From positions 77,506,367-77,570,366 of the forward strand of contig OX638133.1 in NCBI GenBank assembly GCA_951804985.1: a DNA stretch of 64,000 nucleotides, read 5' to 3'. Positions within the stretch are counted from its first letter, which is position 1, and each line of letters begins with the position of its first letter. Source of the stretch: Dryomyza anilis (lineage: Eukaryota > Arthropoda > Insecta > Diptera > Dryomyzidae). The notes under the pieces are model-generated. The model had not been told where the DNA came from. It saw only the letters and a list, made by a program, of their open reading frames with translations, and did not search any database. Shown one piece after another: positions 44,880-56,705 of this stretch. Made by a program: the position numbers and the translations under genes.

Positions 44880-45620
44880 GTGAGTAGTGTGGCTGTTGAA
44901 CACACGGCTAGAATGGTTGAATGGCTGAATGGGGCTCTGCCTTGGTTCCCTGGTTGCCTGTTCACAGTGTTCAGTGTTCCACAGTGTGTTCGCTGTGGTC
45001 ATAATTTATGAATGTCCTTGCAAATGGCCGACTGGTCGACTGGCTGTTCGCTCGAACCGTTGCCTGATGCTTATAACGACTACGACGAGCCACCACATAC
45101 GATACCAATGAGTGAAAACATTTTTGTGCAATTCATGTCCCTGTTGTAGCCTATAGCCATCGAGCTAACCATTTTGCTATCCAGCATGATTACAGACTTC
45201 TTTGCCGTCGAGTCCTGCACTGAGTCCTGCTGTAAGACAGAATGAGGCAGAGCATGGAGAGACAAAATGGCCAACCAAGAAACGCCTGTAAAGGACTAAA
45301 GTCGCATTAAATCGCACCATTGTGTATAAACTAGAAGGCAAGTGTTTCTGGATGTTCGTTATGTGATCTACATTCATGCGATGCCGTACTCTCTACACTT
45401 TGTCTGTGTCCTGTTGCTCTGCATTTCACATATCCTTAACTACATTTCCTTTTCATATCAATCCATATAAATGGCTATTGTCTCTCGAAAGCAACAAGCC
45501 AACGGTTTTACTAGCTGTGGTCAAGTATATTCTTTCGTTGGCATACAAACAAAGTACTCATATGTCTATGGCGGGGAGGGGGGGTTACATTTATCAGCAT
45601 CACTGAAAGTATTATTATCG
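44880..45620. other. Less repetitive island, possible conserved non-coding DNA
   Basis: Balanced composition with several 60-80 codon frames on both strands that overlap each other and show no domain. No repeat match in the window. A host exon cannot be excluded, but nothing supports one. Confidence 0.35.
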
Positions 45621-45822
45621 GAAACATTTGTACATTTAAATAAAGTCAATTTATGTTCAACAAAAATAACTCGCAATAATATCAGTTTATATAATTCTTA
45701 TCTAAACCGTTTCTGAAAAATTATGCTTTGAGACAAATTAAATATTTTTAACCATTGGATATTATGAAAACCAAATGCCTTAAATAACGAAATAATGTTG
45801 GTAGTTAGTGTGGTCTATGCCT

Positions 45823-46113
45823 TATAATAAATAATAATAGTTTGGCACTACAGTTCTATAAGAACTTAGGCCGAGCTCTCTCACCATTTTGAACTATGCG
45901 TCTTATATTGGTACTCAAAGTGGTGGGACCTACCGTTTATTGCCGAATCCGAACGGCGGGTGAGAGCTTCTCATAGGCAATGTTTTACTCTCGTAGGTTT
46001 GCCATTTACTGTCAAAAAAAAAAAAAAAAAAAATAAAAAAAAAAAAAATGTTTTTATGAACCGGGGACCTTTCGGCTCGCATTTCCAACGCACAAACCAC
46101 TGAGCTACCGAGA
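45823..46113 (-). mobile_element. tRNA-derived SINE copy 4, middle replaced by poly-A
   Basis: The 3' body (GCTCTCTCACC..GTAGGTTTGCCATTTACTG on the plus strand) and the tRNA head (CTTTCGGCTCGC..CTGAGCTACCG) are present, but the ~70 bp between them, including the CGCGGTATAG and TTAGCCCCAGTCC parts, are replaced by a ~37-bp A-rich run. Its A-box side retains CCACTGAGCTACCG. Confidence 0.85.
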
Positions 46114-46141
46114 TTGCGTATCAAGGCGTATCAAGGATTAA

Positions 46142-46490
46142 ACCCATTGGAATATGGCTTCCGGTTTTGATTCCAAGATTTTTAAAAAAGTGATTCCGGT
46201 GCTGATTCCAGTTCCAACCAATAAAAATTATATGGGTTCCTATTCTCGTTTCGGTTACACACATTTTTTAATAACGTTTTCGATTCCGTTTCTTTGCCTT
46301 CCCTGACAGTGACTAAAATATCGGTTCCGGTTCCAAGATTTTTAAAATAGCGATTCCCGTTAAGATCCTGATTCCAACAAAATAAATATTATATAAGTTC
46401 CGATTCCGGTTCACGTCTATTTTTTTAATAACGTTCCGATTCCGGTTCCAAAAATAGAAACGGTCCCGATTCCGGTTCTTTTGGTCGCTT
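46142..46490. mobile_element. hAT-like debris with GGTTCCGATTCCGG repeats, U copy 1
   Basis: Dense TTCCGATTCCGGTTCC words, CCCATTGGAATATGG at the left and a TTCCCTGACAG junction in the middle (46299-46309). The same structure occurs in inverted orientation at 62.02-62.33 kb. It has no coding capacity. Confidence 0.6.
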
Positions 46491-46499
46491 CGCTCGTGC

Positions 46500-47099
46500 T
46501 AAGTTTTTGTAAATGCAAAAGTATATATTTTTAAAGTGTGGATACATTCACGCCCCTATTACCCTTCCACGTTACTATTAAAACTTTTAAAATGATCCTT
46601 TGTTTCAATTTGTAAAACTCTGCTCTTAGTAGGTCAAGATTTATGGTATTTTAAATGTTTTGAAAGCAAAAACTATTACTTTTAAGGTGTATCTATTATT
46701 TATTGCATAACATCTGTGATTTTCATAATTAAATAAAAGTACATATTTTATATAAGACTTGATCTACAAGTGCTATGCTTTCTTTTACTTTGTTTTTGCA
46801 AATCACTCTTTAAGTTCTGAGCTTAAAGTGAAATTAACAAATTCGATTTAAAAATGTACCTTTTTTTTGTTCGATATGAAACAGAAGCAGTAAAATATTT
46901 TATTTGATTTCAAAAGTATGAAAATTAAGTAGGTGATCTTCATTTGACTCTATTGTAGAATACTGAGGCAAGCCCATGGAAAGTAATACATTTCTGTATA
47001 GCAGAATTCTACTGGTTAAAGATTATGTTGAAACTTTTATGAATAATTGATGGATAAAAAAAAAATATTGATTAAACGAAGCCTCATGTAAGAAATAAA
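46500..47099. other. AT-rich sequence, no gene seen
   Basis: Nothing supportable. Confidence 0.4.
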
Positions 47100-47765
47100 T
47101 GGGAAAGTTAGATCACATGGGAAATTTTAAAGTAGGTGTTATTATGATAGTTAGGATTATAGTCGGTCTAAGCCGACTATAAACACCCTACACATTTGTG
47201 TGGTTACCATTCAAAGTGGTCACCAGGGTATACGAATCCTGAAAATCACTACAAACTTTCAATCGCTGAAGAATTTCCATTCATTTGATACCCATATTTA
47301 CAAATGGTTAGGTGTACCGAATTTCGATTTTTTTTTTTTGAAACACAATTAATTTCGCCGGAAACCATTATTTTCATATATTTGAGCATGAGTCAATATA
47401 TATTTGACCAAAAAAAAAGTTTACCTAAGCACTCAAACAGTAAAATGGATCTGTAGATATAAATTTTACATGACGTATTTGAAAATAAGTGGTCGGTTCT
47501 CAGGTCACAATAGACCGATCATGCCAATTTTCTTGTTCAGACAGCTTAGATATATAAGTAATCTAAATGAAAAGTTGCTCTATCTCTTTTACTTTTTCTG
47601 CAATCGTGATTTCAACAGACAGACAGAGGGACAGACAGACAGACAGATGACTCAGGAGGGCATGCTGATCAAGAATATATGCTTCCGGAGATGCTTCCTT
47701 CTGGGTGTTACAAACGGCGTACCAAACTGAATATACCCTTTCACTCTTAGTGTAGGGTATAAAAA
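47100..47765 (-). mobile_element. Helentron-like / mini-me element, family A copy 5 (diverged)
   Basis: Minus orientation: palindrome TAGTCGGTCTAAGCCGACTA, CACCCTACACATTTGTG, a short GACA array (47616-47645), and TTAGTGTAGGGTATAAAAA at the 5' end. The terminal CCCAACTGG bases are lost, and more substitutions than in the other A copies mark it as older. Confidence 0.85.
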
Positions 47766-48425
47766 TCAAATACGAGAATTTGTATTTAACCTGAAGACGT
47801 AAAGAGTGATTTGTAAAAAGAGAGTAAGAGGAATCATACAATTTTAGATCTAGTTTCACATATAATATATACATTTTTTGAATTATAAAATCTGTATATT
47901 TTCTGCAATAAGTAATAGGTACACCTTAAAATTAATATTTTTTTGTGTTTGACTCATAACTTTGGTCAGATCAGTCCGAATGTACTTTGGTTTATTTCAA
48001 AATAATAGCTAAAGTATTCCCAATATGAACAAAAACTCAAATCTGTAAATAGTTAAAGACCAAAATATATAGTAAAAAAATACGAGAATATAATAACTCA
48101 CAAATGTCAAGCAATCAGAAAAAACTTAGTATGAAGTCGTGATAATAATCCTGAAGTCTATGGGAAAATCATAGGTACTAATATCGTGTTGTTGACTAGT
48201 GTTATTGTAGACGTGTTGAAAGCATAAGTATATTAAAAAAGAATAAAATAAATTTATGTGAAAGTATAAGTATATAACAAAAAGTATATAATAAAAAAAT
48301 TTTACATGGCTTATGATTTTGACATGAACCAATTATGAATGATATGCGCGCTAACTAAAATTCGAATTCAAAGCGAATTCCAATAATTCCACTGAAATTA
48401 CCAGCGCTGTAAGCGAATACACACA
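47766..48425. other. AT-rich sequence, no gene seen
   Basis: Nothing supportable. Confidence 0.4.
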
Positions 48426-48429
48426 CACA

Positions 48430-49290
48430 TCGTTGCCAACTTTGAGAGATAAATCTCAAATAGTGATTTTTTACACGATGTGGGATTTGTGAGTATCGCG
48501 TGATTTTGAGTCTCCCATGAGATATTTGCGTGAATTCGTGATTTGTTTTTCACACCATGTGATTTTGTGTGAATTTCGTGTAATTTTTCACTCCGTGTGA
48601 TTATTTTTCTGTTATTTATTTAATTTGAGTTTGTATAAGTAATGTAAATGATGAGTATTAGGGTGACACTTATTTAACACTTTTTTTTAGCTTTCTCACC
48701 CCTAGGATTGTTTATTAGGACCTAATATTTTAGAAAATTACCAACGCGATCACGTGCCGCAACGAACTGGAAAATTCAGCATTGTAAAAGAAGAAAAATC
48801 TTGACGATAAAATAAATATATATTAGGTATACAACATGTTGTACCAGCATATTGTGTTTATTTATAAAAATAGTCCTTAGATGTATATGTTTTTATTTCT
48901 GTATTAAATAATCGATAATTCAGTAAATTAATAAATATAGAAAATCCGATTACATATAATTCTTTCTCGCAAACAGTTCTACAAGTAGAAACCGCCTTTC
49001 TACAGATATGCTTTCGGGCATACAACATGCCAAACGACGAACTGAAAAATTCAAGTGATAGAAAATGAAGCATGAAATGATTGTTATGAATTTTAAATTT
49101 TAGTATATGTCGGTGATTTTCGTGTGATTTATCATGATATGCGATTTTTGTGTGATTTGTCGCACTGTGTGATTTTGTATGATTTTTCATAATATGAGTC
49201 TTTTTATTGAAAAAGTCGCACGAGTGAATTCTGTGTGATTTAGAGATTTTTCGTGTGATTTTCTGGTTCGATTGCTAATATGAAGATGTG
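48430..49290. mobile_element. Candidate element with GTGTGATTT subterminal repeats
   Basis: GTGTGATTT/GTGTGAATTTC words cluster in two blocks (about 48.48-48.60 and 49.11-49.27 kb) at the two ends of an ~860-bp region whose middle is unrelated. CGTTGCCAACTTTGAG at the left edge and CGATTGCTAATATG at the right edge would be its boundaries. Clustered subterminal motifs are typical of hAT-like elements, but clean TIRs and a target duplication were not found. Confidence 0.4.
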
Positions 49291-49739
49291 TACGCTAAAG
49301 CAATTAATAATTTAGTCGGCTCAGTTTTTGCAAAAATTAAATTGTATTGATATATTTTTTTGACTGTATTACGATACTTTTGCATTCATAAAAATAATTA
49401 TGTATATAGACAATTATTAAAATAAAAATATAATAATAATAGTAATATTTTTTGGATTCAAATTGATGTCATAGATAGCGGTGATCAATGAAGAGTTATT
49501 TAAAAGCAAAAGGCATCTAAGGTTTGAAAAAATAGTCAAATGTCCTTATAGTAAATCTCAGTTTTTAAAAAAGATACTACACAGATAGAAAATCATTATA
49601 TGTTTGTCTAAAAGAATTTATACCAAAAATCTTTTTAACAAAGATATAAACACTAATATTAGTTTCCAGTAAATAAAGTAATTACCTACCTCATGATACA
49701 TAATAAAAAAAAATAATAATTAAAAAATGCCCAATTCAG

Positions 49740-50290
49740 ATAATCACACAATCCATTCCATACTATGCACATCAACATCTGTAGCAGGTGCAAATTGCTG
49801 CAATGTGGCATAATTATGCAATTTATTTGCACATTTCCAGCTGTTTTCCTCGACCTTAATCTAAGCGTTAAACCAGGCTTAAACGCCTACACGACCATCG
49901 CCCACAGTCACACTTCTCGGTTCTACAAACCGATACTGATACTTCTCCCGGTCTCTCTTCTTCCCAGTCACTATTTCACTCACTCACTTGCTCACTTACT
50001 CAGCCAGTCAGTTGATATGGTCTACTGGCTTCCAGCACTCTTTCGTTGAATTTTATACAACGTCCATGTCTACGTTTTTATTATTTATAATTTTTTGCAT
50101 TTTCTTTTTTGTTTGTTTGTTGTGTTGTGTTGCATTTTTCGTTATTACTATGTTATTGTTGGGTACGCTTAATCCTTGCCACATCCTGTGGCTTTATACG
50201 TTCAGCTGGGTGGCTGTGATATTGACGCTGTTTACAGCACCAGGTAGGTAACAACAAATGGCTTATTTTGCCAGGATTATAATTTTGAGT
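49740..50290. other. Less repetitive island, possible conserved non-coding DNA
   Basis: Balanced composition. Two plus-strand frames (49765-50049, 50000-50251) overlap in different phases. The second is strongly hydrophobic (two membrane-like stretches) and ends near CACCAG|GTAGGTAAC, which resembles a splice donor. Without homology this is not enough for a gene call. Confidence 0.35.
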
Positions 50291-50574
50291 TATTGAAGTT
50301 AATTTTGTAGCTGTCTGTTGTTTACTTGTTTGTTTGTTGTCGATATTGGTTAAATTTTAAGTACAATTCATGTCACGGAAAATATGGTTGAAAATTTCAT
50401 TGCAAATATAAAATAAAGACAGGACATATTTTTAAAATAATACACTATATTAATGTAATATCGTATAATGTAAAAACATATTTAGAAAATTTATAAAAAA
50501 AAGATATTTTATTATTTAATTGAAAATTTGTGACAAATTGAATTTTAGATAGGCATCTAAAGATTTACTGCACA

Positions 50575-52165
50575 TTTTTTAGTAAAATTTTTAATTTTTA
50601 GTGAATCTTTGTATTTTTTAGCGAACGTTTTAATTTTTAGCGAACATTTGTATTTTTAGAGAACATTTTAATTTTTAGTGAACATTTGTATTTTCAGTGA
50701 TCATTTGTATTTCTAGTGAACATTAGTATTTTTAGTGCACTTTTAAATATTTAGTGATAATTTGTATTTTTAGTGAACATATGAATTTTTAGTAAAGATT
50801 TGAATTTTAAGCGAGCATTTGTATTTTTAATGAACATTTGAATTTTTAGTGAATATGTATTTTTTTTAAATATTTAGTGATAATTTGTATTTTTTGTGAA
50901 CATATGAATTTTTAGTGAACATTTGTATTTTTAGTGAACATTTGGATTTTTAGTGAACTTTTGAATATTTAGTGATCATTTGTATTTTTAGTAAACCTGT
51001 GAATTTTTAGCGAGCATTTATACTTTTAGTGAACATATGAATTTTTAGTGCACATTTGAATTTTTAGTAAAGATTTGAATATTAGTAAACATCTCTTTTT
51101 ATTTGGTGAACATTTGAGTTTTTGTGAACATTTGTATTTTTAGAGAATATTTGATTTTTTATTGAACATTTGAATTTTTAATGAACATGTGAATTTTTAG
51201 CGAGCATATATTGTAAACCTGTGAATTTTTAGGGAGCATTTATACTTTTAGCGAGCATATATATTTTTAGCCGCGGTAACTCAGTGGTTAGTGCGTTGGA
51301 CTGCGAGCCGAAAGGTCTCCGGTTCAAATCTGGACTGGGGCTAACAACATCTTTTCATAGAAGCATTTTTCTATACCGCGCTACCTCTCGGCAGTAAATT
51401 TCAAACCTACGAGAGTAACATTGCCTATGAAAAGCTCTCACCCGCCGTTCGGATTCGGCAATAAACTGTAGGTCCCACCACCTTGAGTACAAATATAACA
51501 CGCACAGCTCAAAATGGTGAGAGAGCTCGGCCTAAGTTCTTATAGGAATGTGGCACTAATATTTTTATTATATTACATATTTTTAGTGAACATTTTAATT
51601 TTTAGTGAACATTTGAATTTTTAGTAAATATATGAATATTAGTGAATATCTCTTTTTAGTGAACATTAGAACTTTTAGTGAACATTTGAATTTTTGTCAA
51701 CATTTCCATTTTAATGAACATTTACATTTTTAGTGAACATTTGAATGTTTAGAACATTTGTATTTTTAGTGAACATTTGGATTTTTCGACTCAATTTTTA
51801 GTGAGCATTTGCATTTTTATGATTATTTCAATTTTTAGTGAACATTTTAATCTTTAGTTATCATTTGAACATTTAGTACTCATTTGAGTATTTTTAGTGA
51901 AACTTTGTTTTTTTAAACATTAATATTGAAATTTTTATTGAACATCTGAATCTCTAGCGATCATTTGATTTTTATGTAAACATTTCGATTTTTAGTGAAT
52001 ATTTGAATATTTGGTGAGCATTTCCATTTTTAGTGATCATTTTAAATTTTTGTGAATTGTTAGTGAATATTTGTATTTTTAGTGCACAATTTAATTTTCA
52101 GTGAACGTATGATATGGCAAATATTTGAGTTTTAGTGTTAATTTGAATTTTTAGTGATTTTAAAC
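50575..52165 (+). repeat. 19-bp minisatellite M1 (ATTTTTAGTGAACATTTGA)
   Basis: About 65-70 imperfect copies of a 19-bp unit, with frequent variants (GCGAGCATTT, GATCATTTG, GATAATTTG) and some 1-bp length changes. A SINE splits the array near its middle. The unit matches 17 of 19 positions of the reverse complement of the array at 57 kb. Confidence 0.9.
51271..51576 (+). mobile_element. tRNA-derived SINE copy 5, inserted in minisatellite M1
   Basis: Complete copy (A box with one change, TAACTCAGTGG; B box GGTTCAAATC; tail TTTTTATTATATT). Flanked by the 10-bp duplication ATATTTTTAG (51261-51270, 51577-51586), which is itself minisatellite sequence. Confidence 0.92.
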
Positions 52166-52194
52166 TTTTTCCTAAAAATAAACCATATATGGGC

Positions 52195-52510
52195 CATTCC
52201 ACACCAAATCGACCAAAAAAAGACAAATTTGAGATTTTACATTTTCGATTTCAATAAAATTTTGGCAACTGAAAAGGGTACCCAGATTTGTACTGACCAA
52301 TTTTAATTTTTTCGTCAACTACTTCCAGAGATACAGTGCTTCAAAGTTAAAAAAATTGTTGTTTATATTTCAACATCTCTTGAACTAGAAATGCTACAAA
52401 GTTCATTGATGGCTCGTTTTGAAGCTAATAGAACGAGCTTTTAGAAAAAACTTTCAAACGTGAACAATAGATGTCCTTAAAAGGGACCCTTTTTAAAATT
52501 TAAAAAAAAT
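52195..52510. repeat. Possible element end beginning GGGCCATTCCACACC
   Basis: A ~300-bp stretch of distinctive, less repetitive sequence starting right at the edge of the minisatellite. The GGCCATTCCAC opening is reminiscent of repeat ends seen widely in insect genomes. No partner end is seen. Confidence 0.3.
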
Positions 52511-52899
52511 CGTGTAAATTGGTTGATTTAATATAAATGCTCATATTTTAAAAAAATTATTTTCTAAATTTTTATTTATTTATAGTATTGAAAAAAAATT
52601 TTTTTTTTTATGCCATCCTTTAAAAAGCTTAATTTGTTTCTATTCAATTGGTATACACATTTTTTCATTATCACATCGTTATGAATACATGATCATATCT
52701 TCCCAATGATTAGTTTTCAATCATAAAACTTATACAAATTCTACTAGGATATATCGAATATTAATAAAATTAAGAGTACTGAGTAACTAGAGCCTCTGTT
52801 GCATTATCGCAACTCTAAATACATTTGTTAAAACCTCATGTCATTAAAATGAAAGTACATTATTTTTTATAATCGAAATGTTAGTCCACCCATTTGCAA

Positions 52900-53130
52900 A
52901 TTCGGTTGCCGCAACATCATGATTAAATAAGTATGTTAAAATAAAATTCCAATTGAAGTTTGCGACAACCTCATGCTCACCGACTTAGAGATTGTCACGA
53001 CCTAATGATCAACGACTTGGACGTTACCACATCTTCATGCTCATAGACTAGGAGGTTGCCACAACTGAATCAAGAAGTTGTAAATATTTTATCAGTTGTT
53101 ACAGCAACCAAATAATTCGGTAGCCGCAAC
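52900..53130. repeat. Degenerate repeats of GGTTGCCACAACNTCATG
   Basis: Imperfect ~45-50 bp units (TTGCCGCAACATCATG, TTGCGACAACCTCATGCTCA, GTTACCACATCTTCATGCTCA, GTTGCCACAACTGAATCA) recur four to five times. Confidence 0.6.
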
Positions 53131-53139
53131 AAATCAGTT

Positions 53140-54085
53140 TTTTGTGTGTAGAAATGAAGACTTCAACTAAATGGAAAAAAACATGTTTTTGTTCAAGATT
53201 ATTATATATTTAAAAGGCTGCCAATTAAAAATAACCCTTATTAACATGGTAATTACTAAAAATATGCCATATTATTTGTATTTCCAGTTTCTGTGTAGTT
53301 TTTTATTATATTGCAAACATTAAAAATTTCGGCATAAACTTAAAAACGTTTTGCATTGCAGGTGAATTACTTTGACAGTCTTAACATAAATATTATATGT
53401 AACATATGTGTGTGTGTGTATTTGTAAATAGCCATATATATTGTTAATGAGTTGTTTAATATTTATACGCAATTAACGCTTTGCCGCAACAGCGTTGAAT
53501 TGCTCAAAAGGCAATAATTACAGTAATTTTTCGCATGAAATAAATACCATCTACACACAAATCCTTTTGCATACTTTTTAATACTTTATTTTATTTTACT
53601 TTATTTTTTTTTTGTAATATATATAAATTTTTGTTTTTCTCTACTTGTTCAGTTCAACTTTTTGTACAGCTGTTCTTGATAATGGACAACATACAACATA
53701 TACGTTTTAATGAGTAGCCGGCGCGTGAACTGTAAATTTATTTAATACCTTTTGCTGCTGTTTATTTGGTTATTTTGAAATATTTGATTAATTTGTTTGT
53801 TTTTCAGTTTGAAACAACGAATGTGTGTAATTAAAGAGCAGCATTTATTTTCTTTGAAGTATATTTAATTTCATTTGTTGTTTTAAAAATACATTAATTA
53901 TTGACATTGTATAAAATACAATGATGACAGCTAATTATTGAATATTTATTTGTATTTCAGATATGTCATTAAAATAACAATAATAAATAACAATATAAAA
54001 AATAGGTAATATAAAAAATATTTTTACTAATACACTGAGCCTAAAAAATCATTTACTTTAAAATTAAAATTTTAAAACACTTAAA
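53140..54085. other. AT-rich sequence, no gene seen
   Basis: Nothing supportable apart from a short (GT)n run near 53408. Confidence 0.4.
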
Positions 54086-54091
54086 TTTTAA

Positions 54092-54923
54092 AGCACTTCA
54101 AACTTTAAAATTTGATTTCCCAACATTTTTAAAAATGCACATTCGCCCCTTTGGCATGACAGTGATGATATGATAACATAATCCGTATTACTTGTTCCAT
54201 GGATTATTTCCATTTTTATTAAAAATGTAGTATTTAAATTACATTTGTGCGGGGAATTTTATAGTCAATTGGGGAATTTTGATAAGAATATCGGGGAAAA
54301 TGAAAATATAAGTTTGCATCACTGTAGCAAACACACCTATCGACACAATTTTACAAACACTAGACAGTTTTACGGAGACTACACAGTTTTAGAGACACCA
54401 CACAGTTTGACAGATACTGGACAGTTTGAGAGACACTACACAGTTTTACTGGTACTATTGACCGATATTACTTTACATTGGTTCATACATTGGTTATTCG
54501 GCACGTTTTTTTTTGTACATCATTAAAATTTGATTTCCCAACAGTTTTAAAAATGCACATTCGCCCCTTTGGCATGACAGTGATGATATGATAACATATT
54601 TCGTAATACTTGTTCCATGGATTATTTCCATTTTTATTAAACATGTAGTATTTAAATTACATTTGTGCGGGGAATTTTATAGTCAATTGGGGAATTTTGA
54701 AAAGAATATCGGGGAAAATGAAAATATTAGTTGGCATCACTGTAGCAAACACACCAACCTACACAGTTTTACAAACACTAGACAGTTTTACGGAGACTAT
54801 ACAGTTTTAGAGACACTACACAGTTTTACAGATACTGGAAAGTTTTACTGGTACTATTGACCGATATTACTTTACATTGGTTCATACATTGGTTATTCGG
54901 CTCGTTTTTTTTTTGGTTCATCA
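54092..54923. repeat. Tandem duplication, two ~0.4-kb units, with internal ACACAGTTTTA repeats
   Basis: The unit beginning TTGATTTCCCAACA starts at 54111 and again at 54530. Copy 2 lacks about 36 bp of the internal ~18-bp ACACAGTTTTAGAGACACT repeats. Plus-strand frames of 93 and 90 codons arise from the two copies and share sequence for that reason only. The left edge shares ~50 bp with the Gypsy LTR region at 31.69 kb. Confidence 0.85.
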
Positions 54924-54979
54924 TGACTATGTAATGAGTTTTCTTCTCTCTAATTTGTGTTTAAAATTTCCCTTTCATT

Positions 54980-55082
54980 ATTCATCGATGTTAATAATTC
55001 AGGTGGTCATTCTATGACTCAAAAAATAAGAAAATGTAAAATAATTTTTTCAGCCATAGATAAACCAAACACCCTGTATATT
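54980..55082. mobile_element. Element V, copy 3 (ends only)
   Basis: TTCATCGATGTTAATAATTC..GGTCATTCTATGACTCAAAAA..AAGAAAATGTAAAA, then ACCAAACACCCTGTATA. Both terminal regions of V are joined with almost no interior. Confidence 0.7.
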
Positions 55083-55084
55083 GC

Positions 55085-55300
55085 TCTCCCTCTTTTGGTG
55101 ACGTGAACGTTGTTCAAACTTCGATGAACAAACAGTAGCGATAATGAAGTTAATATAATTATTATAATATATAATAAAAATAATAATACAAAATAAAAAA
55201 TGTTATTAATTTTCTTTAATTTGTGTTCAATTAATTTAATAATTGATATGATTAAATATTTTATCAATACAATTAAATTCATATCGGCTGTAAGCGAAAG
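55085..55300. repeat. Dispersed repeat R, copy 2 (no hAT insertion)
   Basis: GGTGACGTGAACGTTGTTC..AACAAACAGTAG, followed by an AT-rich linker and TTAATTTTCTTTAATTTGTG..ATCAATACAATTAAAT, collinear with 26.39-27.28 kb minus the hAT element. Confidence 0.65.
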
Positions 55301-55589
55301 CCCACACCATCGTCGCTTTGATGTAACTTTTTAGTTATATTTACGAATTTTTTATCTCTTTACAATTATTGAGCAATTATTAAATTCGAATCTGATAGAT
55401 TTTATCTGAAATGCCTACTAATTCTGTCATGTAGACCATATTCCGTAAGTTCGGATTTTTTTTATTACGGATCATTAAACACGAGCACGTGGTAAATGGA
55501 ATTTCTATAATGATTCGTTTTCATTTTATAAAAATAATTATAAAATTTTATTTTTCTTAAATTTTGAGATCAAAGTTGATTTTTTCTTA
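55301..55589. other. Sequence with no recognised content
   Basis: Nothing supportable. Confidence 0.4.
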
Positions 55590-55898
55590 GCCGCGGTAGC
55601 TCAGTGGTTAGTGCGTTGGACTGCGAGCCGAAAGGTCCCCGGTTCAAGCCTGGACTGGGGCTAACAACATCTTTTCATAGAACATTTTTCTATACCGCGC
55701 TACCTCTCGGCAGTAAATGGCAAACCTCCGAGAGTAAAAACATTGCCTATGAAAAGCACTCACCCGCCGTTCGGATTCGGCAATAAACTGTAGGTCCCAC
55801 CACTTTGAGTACAAATATAACACGCACAGCTCAAAATGGTGAGAGAGCTCGGCCGAAGTTGTATACAGGACTGTAGCGCCAAACTATTATTATTATAT
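55590..55898 (+). mobile_element. tRNA-derived SINE copy 6 (reference-quality copy)
   Basis: The best-preserved copy: A box TAGCTCAGTGG (55597-55607), B box GGTTCAAGCC (55641-55650), then the unrelated body and an (ATT)n tail. The tRNA-like head would transcribe from an internal Pol III promoter. Its cloverleaf is imperfect and I do not assign an amino acid. No open frame within it is meaningful. Confidence 0.92.
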
Positions 55899-55989
55899 GG
55901 AATTATGTACAATTTTTTTTTTAATTGATAATAAAAAAATACTATTTATTATTTTTAATCAGAGTTTAAAGCACAAACAACATTTGTCA

Positions 55990-56560
55990 CTGCCAAATTC
56001 TGCCAAATCCAAACAAAAGCGCTCAAATAAAATAAACGACTGCGCCTCGCAAAATGCCAACGCCTAAAAGTATGCAATGCATGTGCCGTAAAAAATGGTG
56101 ATGAATAACAAATACGTCGTTGGCAACAATCATTTGACTTCTTTTGTTTGGAGGAGGCTGCTAAACAAAAAAAAAATAAAACATGTTGACTGATGATGTC
56201 GGTATGGGCCAAGCAACAACACATATGATGATATGTTGCCCTTTTAAAATAAATTTCAAATTTTCAGCAGACAAAGCAGCTGAAAAATGTATATAAAAAA
56301 TAAAGATATTTTATTAAAAAGGCTTTATTTTTGTTTATATATTTTTTTTTTTATTTTGATGGCGTAAAATTACATTTTTGTCACGTTTCATTGTTTGTCA
56401 AACAGTCGTCAACACTTTGGTGCTGCTCCTGCAGCCATTGCTGTTGCTGCTGTTGATTGTTCCTGTTGTTCTTGAGATGTTGATGTTATTATTATTTTTG
56501 CCGTTTTTTTTATATTTTACTTTAGAACAAACAAAACAACATAAATTATGACACTTTCTT
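55990..56560. other. Less repetitive island, possible conserved non-coding DNA
   Basis: Balanced stretches, including GCTGCTCCTGCAGCCATTGC and TTGCTGCTGTTGATTG. Its left part carries, on the minus strand, CATTGCATACTTTTAGGCGT, a near match to the 22-bp word shared by 25.4 and 62.9 kb. Confidence 0.4.
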
Positions 56561-56644
56561 CATGCTTCTCGAAGTCTGGTACCCCCAGACTGCACGTTGT
56601 GTCTTAATAGGTTTGAAGACGATTTATATTGTAGGTGTAAATTT

Positions 56645-56705
56645 TATATATATATATGTGCACTGTCAGTCATTTGTCTGTCCGTCTGTCTGCGTCTGTC
56701 TTGAA
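56645..56705 (+). repeat. Short (TA)n and GTCY tract without the mini-me core
   Basis: TATATATATATGTGCAC followed by TGTCTGTCCGTCTGTCTG. It resembles the two microsatellites that flank the mini-me core, but the core and termini are absent. Confidence 0.5.

Noticed and set aside
49765..50251. Hydrophobic frames that might be a membrane-protein exon
   Set aside because: Overlapping phases, no homology that I recognise, and only a weak donor-like site.
36385..55680. tRNA genes at the SINE heads
   Set aside because: The A and B boxes are good but the heads lack a proper acceptor and anticodon stem and are followed by the same unrelated body in every copy, so they are SINEs and not tRNA genes.
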